The notes beneath the pieces were generated by a model. It was given only the letters and a program-made list of their open reading frames with translations, ran no database searches and had not been told where the DNA came from. A DNA stretch of 64,000 bases from Saprospiraceae bacterium (GTDB taxonomy: Bacteria; Bacteroidota; Bacteroidia; Chitinophagales; Saprospiraceae). The stretch covers positions 124,001-188,000 of the forward strand of contig JAHDCU010000008.1 in NCBI GenBank assembly GCA_020629715.1, given 5' to 3'. Below, one piece after another: positions 1 through 8,897 of the stretch (the first letter of the stretch is position 1; each line of letters opens with the position of its first letter). The position numbers were made by a program, and so were the translations under genes.

Positions 1-2
1 TA

Positions 3-1649
3 AGTAATAATGGGCTGCTTCCACTAGAGAATATTACGTTGAGAGATACGATGCCTGAGGGGATGATCATAGAGAATATTTCTGATAATATCGACGGAGT
101 GATCGAAGAGGGTACCGGTATAGGCTCGGATATGTTAGTCATCAAGAACTTCAATATTGCGGCAAGGTCGGAGTTGGAGATTACGATATGGCTAAGAAGT
201 GTGGATGCTCCTGTGGGGAATACTTACTATCAGGCTTTTTTATATGATTTGCCACCGAAATATGGTGAAGTATATGCATCAGATAATGTCTGGACAGTAG
301 GTGAGCAAGGTGATCCATCGTTGTTTGTAGTTACGCCACGTAGATTGGACGATGTACAATGGGAGGTCATATCTCCGACAGACTGTTTAGAAGCTGATGA
401 TGGTCAGATTATTGTTAGTTCACCCCAGTTTTTTGAAGGGACTGAGTATGAAATAAAGATTTTAAATAGGATAGGGTATGCAGAGTATACCTACGAGGTC
501 ACTATTGACGAAAACAGCGCTTTTACATTGGATTCTTTATATCCTGGCAATTATCAACTCTTTCAGCTCCGGTCTTTAAAGGACAACTGTAGCTTGGCTG
601 TAAAGGATACTTTGATCTATTTGGAAGCACCTAATGATCTACTCCAGTTGACGATTGAAAGCAATAGCCCAATATGCTTCGGAGATGATATACAGCTCCA
701 GAGTCAGTTAGAACCAGAGGGTGGTCTTCGTTGGACTGGCCCCGATCTATACGGATCTGAAGATATTAACCCGATCATAGAAGATGCTACCCTAATTAAC
801 TCTGGTGAATACACGGTACTTGCAACCTACGGGTATTGCAGCCAGACTAGGAATCTAGATGTAGAAGTAAAAGAAGAAATCGATGCATCAATAGAGGGAA
901 AGACAGAATATTGCCAAAGAGATACACTGAGCCTAGCAGCGATTGCGGGTGGTGAGCAATTATCCTATCGTTGGAGTGGTCCATCAACCAGTGAAGCGGT
1001 AGACTCTATCTTAAATATTGTCGATATTACTGATATACATGATGGTACATACCAAGTCATTATTGATAATACTGCCTGTCAAGATACTGCGTCGTGGGAT
1101 GTCCTTGTATTACCTACGCCAACACTTACCTTGGATTCTGAACTCTATTCTGAGTTTTGTGATCCAGTCTATCTTACTCCAGAGGTATCTGGTGATAATA
1201 ATGTCACCTATCAATGGCAGCCCGCAACAGGACTGAGCTGCTCTGACTGTCTTGAGCCTGAGCTTCGCTATGTAGTGCAGCCTCGCTATCAGCTAAATGT
1301 AGAAAATCAATATATGTGTAGTGATAGTGCAGAAATAGACATACAGCTGAATACGGAGCGGATGGCATACGCTCCAAATGTATTTTCAGTCAATGGACAA
1401 AAGGAAAATGATAGATTTACATTATATCCAGGATGTGTAACTCAAGATATTTTGTTGCTCAAAATTTTTGATCGATGGGGAAATATGGTGTATGATCAAG
1501 GGTTGAATGGTGACACCAATACGCTCAGTTTTTGGGATGGTCAACTAAATGGTATTAGGTTGTCGAGCGGCGTATATACATGGATAGCAGAGCTAAGGCT
1601 TATCGACGGAACTAAAAGGGAATTGTCAGGCAGTATCACCTTTTTGTAA
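3..1649 (+). CDS. T9SS type B surface adhesin, 3' part of gene
   Basis: The frame is open from base 3, so the true start lies upstream of the window; 548 residues are seen. The first visible part resembles a DUF11-type repeat (L-x-D-T-M-P-x-G-M), followed by Ig-like or PKD-like beta modules with regularly spaced cysteines. The last ~85 residues (YAPNVFSVNG, then FDRWGNMVYD, W-D-G, SGVYTW) are a gliding-motility-associated type B sorting domain, which marks export by the type IX system and retention on the cell surface. No catalytic motif is visible, so an adhesin or structural role is inferred. Confidence 0.85.
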   Translation, partial: SNNGLLPLENITLRDTMPEGMIIENISDNIDGVIEEGTGIGSDMLVIKNFNIAARSELEITIWLRSVDAPVGNTYYQAFLYDLPPKYGEVYASDNVWTVGEQGDPSLFVVTPRRLDDVQWEVISPTDCLEADDGQIIVSSPQFFEGTEYEIKILNRIGYAEYTYEVTIDENSAFTLDSLYPGNYQLFQLRSLKDNCSLAVKDTLIYLEAPNDLLQLTIESNSPICFGDDIQLQSQLEPEGGLRWTGPDLYGSEDINPIIEDATLINSGEYTVLATYGYCSQTRNLDVEVKEEIDASIEGKTEYCQRDTLSLAAIAGGEQLSYRWSGPSTSEAVDSILNIVDITDIHDGTYQVIIDNTACQDTASWDVLVLPTPTLTLDSELYSEFCDPVYLTPEVSGDNNVTYQWQPATGLSCSDCLEPELRYVVQPRYQLNVENQYMCSDSAEIDIQLNTERMAYAPNVFSVNGQKENDRFTLYPGCVTQDILLLKIFDRWGNMVYDQGLNGDTNTLSFWDGQLNGIRLSSGVYTWIAELRLIDGTKRELSGSITFL

Positions 1650-1654
1650 ACTAA

Positions 1655-1689
1655 AAAAGAGCAAATAGCATTTCGCTATTTACTCTTTT
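1655..1689. terminator. Bidirectional intrinsic terminator between convergent genes
   Basis: Two 15-base arms (1655-1669 and 1675-1689) pair with one mismatch around a five-base loop. The base of the stem is A-rich on the left and T-rich on the right, so either strand ends in a U-rich tail. It lies between the adhesin stop and the aconitase stop, which fits shared termination of convergent transcripts. Confidence 0.8.
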
Positions 1690-1729
1690 ATATCATTTAG
1701 CAAAGTCCTACGACTTTAGATTTTATTGA

Positions 1730-4006
1730 TTAAGCTACACCAGCATCTTTTCTGATCTTATTAAGGGCTGAACCGGCTTTTACCCAATCAATCTGTGCTT
1801 GATTGTAAGTATGCGATACTTTAAATTCATCATTGGTACCGTCGTGGTGGTCTAATTTTATGGTCAATGGTTTTCCTGGTGCCATCGCATCAAAATCTAG
1901 GATACTCACAATATCATCCTGACGTACTTTATCGTAATCTGATTTATCGATAAAGGTAAGCGCAAGCATACCTTGCTTCTTGAGGTTAGTTTCATGAATA
2001 CGTGCAAATGATTTCACGATTACAGCATGTACTCCAAGGAATCTTGGTTCCATCGCTGCATGCTCTCTTGATGATCCTTCACCTAGATTTTCTTCTCCAA
2101 ATACAACTGTACCTATACCCTTTGCTTGATACGCTTTAGCACTATCTGGAACGGCAACGTAATCGTTGTTAACATAGTTAAGTACGGAGTTGGCTTTTTC
2201 ATTAAAGAAGTTGATCGCTCCTGTGTAGCAGTTTTCAGATATATTCTGTAAATGTCCTCTATATTTCAACCATGGTCCTGCCATAGAGATATGATCGGTA
2301 GTACATTTTCCTTTTACTTTGATCAACACTCGCATATCTGTTACATCCGTTTTCGTAATCGGCACAAATGGCGTCAATAATTGTAATCGATCTGAACTAG
2401 GATCTACTTTGACTTCGACATTGCTTCCATCTTCAGCTGGAGCATTATATCCTCTATCCTTTACATCAAATCCATTAGGAGGTAGCTCGTATCCTGTAGG
2501 TTCGTCAAGTCTTACTTCTTCTCCTTTATCATTCGTTAATGTATCAGTTGCAGGATTAAAGTCAAGTCTTCCGGCAATAGCGATTGCTGCTACCATTTCA
2601 GGAGAAGCTACAAAAGCATGAGTATTAGGATTACCATCAGCTCTTTTCGAGAAGTTTCTGTTAAAAGAGTGGATGATACTATTTTTAGGAGCATTCATTG
2701 GGTCGTTATACCTAGCCCATTGCCCAATACATGGTCCACATGCATTAGTGAAAATTTTAGCATTTAGATCTTCAAAAATCTTTAGTATACCGTCTCGCTC
2801 AGTCGTATATCGAACCTGCTCACTTCCTGGATTGATTCCAAATTCAGCTTTGGTGGTCAATCCTTTTTCTACTGCTTGTTTTGCAATTGATGCTGCTCTA
2901 GATAGATCTTCATAGGAAGAGTTGGTACATGACCCGATCAATCCCCATTCGACGTCTAGTGGCCAATCATTTTCTGTTGCTTTTTCAGTCATCTCTTTAC
3001 CAGCTGCAGTAGATAGATCTGGCGTAAATGGACCGTTGATTAATGGCTTCAATGTAGAAAGATCAATTTCTATAACTTGATCAAAGTATTTCTCTGGATT
3101 TTCATAGCATTCAGCATCAGCTGTTAAATGCTCTTTAACCGCATTAGCGGCATCTGCGATGTCGGCTCTATCAGTAGCACGTAGATAGCGGTCCATACTG
3201 TCATCATATCCAAAGGTAGAAGTCGTAGCTCCGATTTCTGCACCCATGTTACAGATCGTTCCTTTTCCTGTACAACTTAGATTTTTAGCGCCTTCACCAA
3301 AGTATTCTACGATGGCTCCTGTACCTCCCTTGACAGTCAGTATATCAGCAACTCTTAAGATGACATCTTTAGGTGATGACCATCCTGATAACTTACCCGT
3401 AAGTTTTACACCTATCAATTTAGGATTTTTGAGTTCCCAGGGCATGCCAGCCATCACATCTACGGCATCCGCTCCACCTACACCAATCGCTACCATACCT
3501 AAGCCACCAGCATTTACTGTATGGCTATCAGTACCGATCATCATTCCGCCAGGGAATGCGTAGTTTTCTAATACTACTTGGTGAATGATACCTGCACCTG
3601 GCTTCCAAAATCCGATGCCGTATTTATCAGAAACAGACTCTAAGAAGTTAAATACTTCATTACTCGTATTGATTGCGTTTTGTAGATCCGCATCTGCACC
3701 AATTTTTGCTTGGATCAAGTGATCGCAATGCACAGTGGATGGTACTGCAACTTTATCTTTTCCTGCCATCATAAACTGTAGTAGTGCCATCTGAGCAGTA
3801 GCATCTTGCATCGCTACACGGTCTGGTGCATAAAAGACATAATCCTTTCCTCTTTTATAGTCAGCTAAAGGGCTATCCGCATGTAAATGCGAGTACAATA
3901 TTTTTTCAGCAAGGGTAAGAGGTCTTCCCAAGGTTTTCTTTACACTTGCGATCTTCTCTGGAAGTTCGGCGTAGTGTTTCTTGATCATATCTATATCGAA
4001 TGCCAT
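1730..4006 (-). CDS. acn: Aconitate hydratase, mitochondrial-type
   Basis: Interconverts citrate and isocitrate in the TCA cycle in the cytoplasm. The 758-residue length, the GTDSHT motif and the iron-sulfur cysteines in GSCTNSS (near residue 357) and ACGPCIGQW (near 422 and 425) match mitochondrial-type aconitases rather than AcnB. The C-terminal swivel domain is complete ([15 protein letters not shown]). I chose ATG at 4006 ([12 protein letters not shown]); the frame extends 18 codons further upstream with an unlikely leader. A Bacteroidota-type -7 box lies about 30 bases upstream. Convergent with the adhesin gene. Confidence 0.96.
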   Translation of the reverse strand: MAFDIDMIKKHYAELPEKIASVKKTLGRPLTLAEKILYSHLHADSPLADYKRGKDYVFYAPDRVAMQDATAQMALLQFMMAGKDKVAVPSTVHCDHLIQAKIGADADLQNAINTSNEVFNFLESVSDKYGIGFWKPGAGIIHQVVLENYAFPGGMMIGTDSHTVNAGGLGMVAIGVGGADAVDVMAGMPWELKNPKLIGVKLTGKLSGWSSPKDVILRVADILTVKGGTGAIVEYFGEGAKNLSCTGKGTICNMGAEIGATTSTFGYDDSMDRYLRATDRADIADAANAVKEHLTADAECYENPEKYFDQVIEIDLSTLKPLINGPFTPDLSTAAGKEMTEKATENDWPLDVEWGLIGSCTNSSYEDLSRAASIAKQAVEKGLTTKAEFGINPGSEQVRYTTERDGILKIFEDLNAKIFTNACGPCIGQWARYNDPMNAPKNSIIHSFNRNFSKRADGNPNTHAFVASPEMVAAIAIAGRLDFNPATDTLTNDKGEEVRLDEPTGYELPPNGFDVKDRGYNAPAEDGSNVEVKVDPSSDRLQLLTPFVPITKTDVTDMRVLIKVKGKCTTDHISMAGPWLKYRGHLQNISENCYTGAINFFNEKANSVLNYVNNDYVAVPDSAKAYQAKGIGTVVFGEENLGEGSSREHAAMEPRFLGVHAVIVKSFARIHETNLKKQGMLALTFIDKSDYDKVRQDDIVSILDFDAMAPGKPLTIKLDHHDGTNDEFKVSHTYNQAQIDWVKAGSALNKIRKDAGVA

Positions 4007-4037
4007 ACTACTAGGTTTTTGTCGTTGAAAAGGACTG

Positions 4038-4045
4038 CAAAAGTA
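4038..4045 (-). promoter_or_regulatory. Candidate -7 box of aconitase promoter
   Basis: Read on the minus strand this is TACTTTTG, a match to the Bacteroidota -7 consensus TAnnTTTG, followed by CAGTCC. It lies 32 bases before the chosen ATG. No clean TTTG -33 element is visible at the expected distance. The same extended motif precedes gltX and the L31 gene. Confidence 0.5.
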
Positions 4046-4120
4046 ATAAATGTTGATCAATACATCTTTATCTTCAAATCAACAGTATTACATGTTTATA
4101 TCTCTAAAACTATTCCATAG

Positions 4121-4507
4121 ATGAAAAAGATTATCTTAACTATGATAATTGGTGTTTTTATGAGTTCATGTGAAAGCGATATGGAGGAGAATATTCCTTC
4201 ATCTCCAAGTTTTGCGCATATCGAAATTACGAGTTGGGATTGCCGCAGTACTAATGCAGATTGTCGATCGGACTCGTCATTTTTGTTAAATAATATAAAT
4301 CATGACTTTTATCCCGAAATGATGAATGTTGAGCTAGGAAATAGCCCACTTTTTACAATCAAATCAAATGAAGAGGGTTGGTGTAGGAAAGATCATTTGG
4401 AGCGATCTTCTTTTTACATTATTTCTAGATTTGATAATCTGGAAGTTGCTCAGCAAGTCAATACGCCGAGCCAATCGATTACTTATTTGGAGGTGCTGTT
4501 TGAGTAG
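4121..4507 (+). CDS. Small hypothetical lipoprotein
   Basis: Unrecognised 128-residue protein. It begins with a lipoprotein signal peptide (basic MKK, hydrophobic core, lipobox MSSC with the cysteine at about 17), so it should be lipid-anchored in the envelope. The mature part has three more cysteines (DCRSTNADC, GWC) and ends in a beta-rich stretch. It is divergent from aconitase and precedes the ATPase gene by 61 bases, but nothing shows a functional link to either. Confidence 0.75.
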   Translation: MKKIILTMIIGVFMSSCESDMEENIPSSPSFAHIEITSWDCRSTNADCRSDSSFLLNNINHDFYPEMMNVELGNSPLFTIKSNEEGWCRKDHLERSSFYIISRFDNLEVAQQVNTPSQSITYLEVLFE

Positions 4508-4531
4508 AGGCGCATACATAGTATAAAGCAC

Positions 4532-4563
4532 TTGTTAGCTTTGGTATTAATCTTGTAGCTTTA
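4532..4563 (+). promoter_or_regulatory. Possible promoter of the ATPase/TOPRIM-like pair
   Basis: TTG at 4532-4534 and TAGCTTTA at 4556-4563 are 21 bases apart, the spacing expected for Bacteroidota -33 and -7 elements, with one mismatch in the -7 box. Initiation would then fall at or next to the ATG at 4569, giving a leaderless or nearly leaderless mRNA. A perfect TAnnTTTG match also occurs at 4536-4543 but has no -33 partner. Confidence 0.35.
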
Positions 4564-4568
4564 TAAGT

Positions 4569-5558
4569 ATGATAGAAAAGGTTTCTATATCTAATTTTAA
4601 ATCTATAAAAAAAGTAGAGTTCAAAGCTAAGCGTATCAATCTGTTGATTGGTGAGCCGAATGTTGGTAAGAGTAATATTTTGGAGGCACTATCTTTATTA
4701 AGTATTCAAACGCTCAAGACTCAAAATAACTTTAAAAACATTGACTTCATACGTTTTGATAGGCCCTCCGATCTATTCTTTGATATATCCAAAGATGCTA
4801 CTATAAGTTATACAGAATTAGATGATTTAATTTTTGCTAAGTCATTAATTCCAGGGTGTACATTAAAGCATGAAAAGAACCGTATAAATGTAGATTGTAA
4901 AGACCTGAAATTTTCAATAATGCGAGATAAGTCTATTATAAACGAAGAAGACGACTTTCTCAATTTAGAACGACAGATTATAAAATACGAATATAGTGAA
5001 CAGACAAAATCAATTACTACATATAGTCCAAATCAATTGGCAGGACCATATGGTTCAAATTTATTCGATGTAATTTTTAATAATAATCTATTGGTTCAGG
5101 AGTTTCAAGAGTTAATTGACCCTTATGGCTTTGAAGCATTATTATCAGAAGACGAAGGTGAATTTTTCTTGATAAAACGACTGGGTAAAGGAAAAATTAA
5201 AAAACTAAGTTTCAACTTGCTTGCAGAAACTTTTAAACGATATTTATTCTTTTTAGCAGCTATTAAAACAAATCAAGATGCTACTCTTCTATTCGAAGAA
5301 CCTGAGGTTAATTCCTTCCCAACTTATATTAGCCGTCTAGCTCAAGAAATAGTAGACAGCTCGAATCAATATTTTATAGTAACTCATAGCCCATATCTCT
5401 ATGATCAGTTGATATCAACAGTTCCTAAGGAGGAAATAAATATTTTGAAAGTGGGATTTGAGGATTACAGTACGACCGTTAAAGAAATAGCATACAAGGA
5501 CTATGCGGAACTAAATAAGTTAGGTGTTGATGTGTTCTTTAATTTAGCTGATCTATAG
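4569..5558 (+). CDS. AAA (OLD/RecF-like) ATPase, first gene of a defence-like pair
   Basis: A 329-residue ABC/SMC-type ATPase. It opens with the typical ISNFKSIKKVEF strand, has Walker A GEPNVGKS at 28-35, Walker B LLFEEPE near 239-245 and the THSP switch near 271. The segment before Walker B (LLAETFKRYLFFLAAI) takes the place of the usual signature helix. No coiled-coil arm is present, so it is a compact member of the AAA_15/AAA_21 group. It abuts the next gene with no spacing, so the two are surely co-expressed. The pair is more AT-rich than its neighbours. A defence role is inferred from layout only. Confidence 0.85.
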   Translation: MIEKVSISNFKSIKKVEFKAKRINLLIGEPNVGKSNILEALSLLSIQTLKTQNNFKNIDFIRFDRPSDLFFDISKDATISYTELDDLIFAKSLIPGCTLKHEKNRINVDCKDLKFSIMRDKSIINEEDDFLNLERQIIKYEYSEQTKSITTYSPNQLAGPYGSNLFDVIFNNNLLVQEFQELIDPYGFEALLSEDEGEFFLIKRLGKGKIKKLSFNLLAETFKRYLFFLAAIKTNQDATLLFEEPEVNSFPTYISRLAQEIVDSSNQYFIVTHSPYLYDQLISTVPKEEINILKVGFEDYSTTVKEIAYKDYAELNKLGVDVFFNLADL

Positions 5559-6029
5559 ATGAATATTATCACCGAATGTTATGCAGAAACATATCTTTTG
5601 AAGTTTCTGGAGTATTCACCTAGGCATCAAAATAAAGGTGGAATGTCCAAAGTGATTTCTAGGGTTTTGGATGCTGATATCATGACTATTGGGGTTATTG
5701 ATAATGACATAATGAGACCTAAGTCTGACGATCGTTTTATGATACTTGATAGTAGTAATCGGGATCTATTATTCTTTAAGCATAAGCAAAAAGAGCTTTA
5801 CTTGGTTAAGCAAAATCCAGATTTTGAGGGTTGGATTTTCAATATTTCTAAAAAACATAACTTATTACCTAAAAACACCAAATTCACCTCCGTTAGAGAT
5901 CTTAAGGATGTGACGAAGCATGAAATCAAGCTAAGGAGAGATAAACAGTTTAATGATCTTTTAAAATCAATTCGAGCTCTTGAAAATTCCCCATTCAATG
6001 ATTTAAGAGATTTTTTAAATAGGCTCTAA
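5559..6029 (+). CDS. Small TOPRIM-like partner of the ATPase
   Basis: A 156-residue protein starting directly after the ATPase stop codon. The N-terminus (IITECYAETYLLKFLE) followed by a strand ending in VIDND (D48, D50) resembles the catalytic glutamate and DxD of a TOPRIM fold, seen in OLD nucleases and in the effector of PARIS-type ATPase/TOPRIM systems. The rest is lysine-rich and helical. It is much shorter than those effectors, so the assignment is a motif-level guess. It could instead be a regulatory or adaptor subunit of unknown fold. Confidence 0.6.
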   Translation: MNIITECYAETYLLKFLEYSPRHQNKGGMSKVISRVLDADIMTIGVIDNDIMRPKSDDRFMILDSSNRDLLFFKHKQKELYLVKQNPDFEGWIFNISKKHNLLPKNTKFTSVRDLKDVTKHEIKLRRDKQFNDLLKSIRALENSPFNDLRDFLNRL

Positions 6030-6043
6030 AATCATTAGAAGTA

Positions 6044-7963
6044 CTACCTCTCCCCACTCCGCTCAATCAATCTACCTGATATCCTCAAAAAATCCGCCTC
6101 AGTAATAAGCCCAATTAAATCACCCTTATGGATGACTGGTAGGCAGCCTACATTATGATCTCGCATAAGATGCATCGCTTGGAGTATAGTAGAGTTAGGA
6201 CCTACAGTGATAGGATCTTTATACATGATATCTTCTACAACACTTGCGTTGATATGAGCTGCATTTCGTACATAGTGACGCAATATTAATCTTGCACTGA
6301 CTAATCCTACAAGCTTACCTTTCGTATCTTCTACAGGAAGGTATTTTAGTCGCTTCCAGTCCATCATTTCGGCAGCAAGCTCAATGATGGTATCTTTTTG
6401 TACCGTCATCACATCTGTGACCATAAAATCTGAAACTTTAAGCTCATGTGGTACATAATCTGGTAGATCATTTACATCAGGATCTTTCCAATCATGTACA
6501 GGAATATTGGCACGTTGATTTTTGATCATACTAGCTGTTAAAACGCTCAATGCCTCGTCTTTAGTAAATTTCTTCTTTAGCGCTGTATATGATCTTAAGA
6601 TCCATCGTGCACCGTTCATATGTTTTTTAGCTCGTTGCTCAATGATGCCCAAGTAAAGCTCGATGTCTTTTTGCTCGACTCCCCTGCTAGCAAGTCCTTT
6701 TTTAGCGATGGGAAGAAGCTGAGTAAGCACCAATTCTGGACAGCTTATTTTTTGATCATTAAACCATGTAAATTTAGAATCAATCCCAAACTTGGCTGCT
6801 TTCACAAAGTTGTCACTGGCGTCTTCAAAAGACATATGATCTCTGATATCCTCGACTTCATTAGCCATACCGATCATGGTTCCTAACCAAAAGACTGCAT
6901 TCGCCATTTCGTCTAAAGGCGTAGGGCCAGCTGGGATTACGCGATTTTCGATGCGAAGATGTGGTTTACCATTATCACTGATACCGTAGCAAGGTCTATT
7001 CCATCGGTAGACTGTACTATTATGTACCTGCAAGGATCTTAATTTAGGTACCTTTCCATCTGCGATCATTTGCAAAGAATCTTCCTTGATATCAGAGCTT
7101 AGTAATACCTTAAATCGTGTTATATCTTCTTTATAAATTTCTAGTACTGATTTTTCCAACCATTTCTTTCCGAAAGATACACGTGGACTTCTATCTCGCA
7201 TATGCTCATGTGTGGTCCGAGTATCGAGCGCCTGTTGAAACATCGCAATACGAGACTCATGCCATAGTCGCTTTCCAAATACTACCGGAGAGTTGGCGGC
7301 CATAGCCATGATGGGGGCCGTGATCGCTTGCGATATATTATACATCTTGACGAACTCCTTTGCATCCACCTGAAGATGTACTTGAAAGCTTGTATTACAT
7401 GCTTCTAGTAGGGGGCTATCATGCTTTAATAATAGATCATCAATACCTTCCAGTCGTAACTCAAATGAGCTACCGATCAACTGAGCACTCATGGCATCCA
7501 TTAGGGCACGATATCTCTTTTTGGGTGTTAGATTATCGAGGCTTAGATGATATTTACGTAAGGTAGGAAGTATACCCGTGAGTAGATAGCTTGCGTCAAA
7601 TTGGTCAAGATGCTCCTGTATTTTGATGAGCTTAGATGTATTTTCTTCATCCAAATCAGAAAAGCAACTGCCTTTAAGTTCTCTAGGTTCTAGATTTGTT
7701 TCTAGATTAAATCTTGCCAATTCTGTTTCCACCCAAGGGAGCTCTTTCATGGCATCAAGAGCTTTCATGGCGATACAAGCAGGATTTTTACTTTTGTTAT
7801 GTACCATGACCATCTCTTGTTCAGCACCAATACGAGTGATACCGGACTCAAACCAGTCATTGTCTAACATATACTCAAGAGCTTGTACATCTTTGAGCAA
7901 AGATTTTACAAACTGCTGCATGGCAGCTTTATCATTGAGAAGAGATACCCTTTGTTCGCCCAT
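6044..7963 (-). CDS. GCS2-like carboxylate-amine ligase fused to CBS pair
   Basis: A 639-residue fusion. The N-terminal ~480 residues resemble the glutamate-cysteine ligase family 2 (YbdK-like) fold: GAEQEMVMV early on, then NLETNLEP, FQVHLQV and RIENRVIPAGPT. The last ~120 residues are two CBS motifs (VTDVMTV...LPVED and VEDIMYKDPITV...LPVIHKGDLIGLITEADFL), which in other proteins bind adenine nucleotides. I infer an ATP-dependent ligase gated by nucleotide levels; the substrate is unknown. I chose ATG at 7963 (MGEQRV); the open frame continues 12 codons upstream to a TTG. Confidence 0.8.
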   Translation of the reverse strand: MGEQRVSLLNDKAAMQQFVKSLLKDVQALEYMLDNDWFESGITRIGAEQEMVMVHNKSKNPACIAMKALDAMKELPWVETELARFNLETNLEPRELKGSCFSDLDEENTSKLIKIQEHLDQFDASYLLTGILPTLRKYHLSLDNLTPKKRYRALMDAMSAQLIGSSFELRLEGIDDLLLKHDSPLLEACNTSFQVHLQVDAKEFVKMYNISQAITAPIMAMAANSPVVFGKRLWHESRIAMFQQALDTRTTHEHMRDRSPRVSFGKKWLEKSVLEIYKEDITRFKVLLSSDIKEDSLQMIADGKVPKLRSLQVHNSTVYRWNRPCYGISDNGKPHLRIENRVIPAGPTPLDEMANAVFWLGTMIGMANEVEDIRDHMSFEDASDNFVKAAKFGIDSKFTWFNDQKISCPELVLTQLLPIAKKGLASRGVEQKDIELYLGIIEQRAKKHMNGARWILRSYTALKKKFTKDEALSVLTASMIKNQRANIPVHDWKDPDVNDLPDYVPHELKVSDFMVTDVMTVQKDTIIELAAEMMDWKRLKYLPVEDTKGKLVGLVSARLILRHYVRNAAHINASVVEDIMYKDPITVGPNSTILQAMHLMRDHNVGCLPVIHKGDLIGLITEADFLRISGRLIERSGER

Positions 7964-8032
7964 GATTATTGATTTTATCGACTCATATGATTTAACCAAG
8001 TAACATTCCTATTACTTAGACGTTATTGGATT

Positions 8033-8569
8033 ATGAAAATATGGAATTGCTCTCATATTGCGGCTTTATTCTCTGTTATTCTATTGCTAAGCTCATGCGG
8101 TAAAGAGGATATAGCTATCGCAAATGTTGTAAAAGAACTGGATTATGAAATCCCAGCGGGACTCAGTACTATCGAGACGCATACTTTTTTCTTTCCTTCC
8201 TTTGTATTCGGTATTGAGGAGATCGCAGCTCAGCAAGGGGTAGATATAGCAAACATTGATCGCATATCATCTCGACAAGGTCTCATCACAGCTAGATTTG
8301 ATAATGTAGATTGGGACTTTGTGAGTAGAGTAACAGTTGAGGCCGTTAAATTGGATGGCTCCAATGAGAGAACGGAGCTTTTTTATATGGACCCAGTACC
8401 TTTGAATGTCAACGAACAAATCGAACTTTTTCCGAGTCTTCCTAATTTGAAAGATATTTTGCTCGATGAATTTGTAAACCTAGAGGTCAAAATGCGGTTT
8501 AGGAGCTTTTCGCCGACTAATATTGATACACGATTACGACTAGAGTTTGCTATTTTTGACGAAGAGTAA
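8033..8569 (+). CDS. Hypothetical lipoprotein
   Basis: Unrecognised 178-residue protein with a lipoprotein signal (lipobox LSSC, cysteine near 22, then GKED). The mature part is predicted beta-rich with no catalytic motif. It is divergent from the GCS2-CBS gene and is followed ten bases later by a small isomerase-like gene on the same strand, so the two are probably co-transcribed. Confidence 0.75.
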   Translation: MKIWNCSHIAALFSVILLLSSCGKEDIAIANVVKELDYEIPAGLSTIETHTFFFPSFVFGIEEIAAQQGVDIANIDRISSRQGLITARFDNVDWDFVSRVTVEAVKLDGSNERTELFYMDPVPLNVNEQIELFPSLPNLKDILLDEFVNLEVKMRFRSFSPTNIDTRLRLEFAIFDEE

Positions 8570-8578
8570 AGATCTAAT

Positions 8579-8872
8579 ATGAACCAATATATGGTAGAAA
8601 TGGAAGTGCCAAGACCCGTAAATGAAGAGTTTATGAGCCTTATACCGGAGCAGCGGCAAGCTGTATCTACCTTATTTGGTCGTGGTAAACTGATTAGTTA
8701 TTCGCTAGATCAAGAGCGAAGTAAGCTTTGGATAATTATGACCGCCAGCAGCGAAAGTGAGCTCGTTCTTTTACTTGATGAATTGCCCATGACGATGTAT
8801 ATGGACTATCAGTATTTTGAATTAATGTTTCATGAGACTATCTCCATGATACCGACTATGTCGATGAACTAA
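8579..8872 (+). CDS. Muconolactone isomerase-like small protein
   Basis: A 97-residue protein with the pattern of a ferredoxin-like dimeric alpha-beta barrel: MNQYMVEMEVPRP, then a helix, GRGKLISYSLDQERSKLWIIM, and a second helix before a final strand. This matches the muconolactone delta-isomerase/YciI-like family in length and layout. No aromatic-degradation genes are nearby, so the reaction is unknown and the name describes the fold only. It lies between a lipoprotein gene and an MFS carrier gene on the same strand. Confidence 0.6.
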   Translation: MNQYMVEMEVPRPVNEEFMSLIPEQRQAVSTLFGRGKLISYSLDQERSKLWIIMTASSESELVLLLDELPMTMYMDYQYFELMFHETISMIPTMSMN

Positions 8873-8897
8873 TCACCTCAAAAAGCGTCGTAGTAAC

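Noticed and set aside
2319-3563. Long forward ORFs opposite the aconitase gene
   Set aside because: They are mirror frames of a strongly conserved gene with no start-site or domain support.
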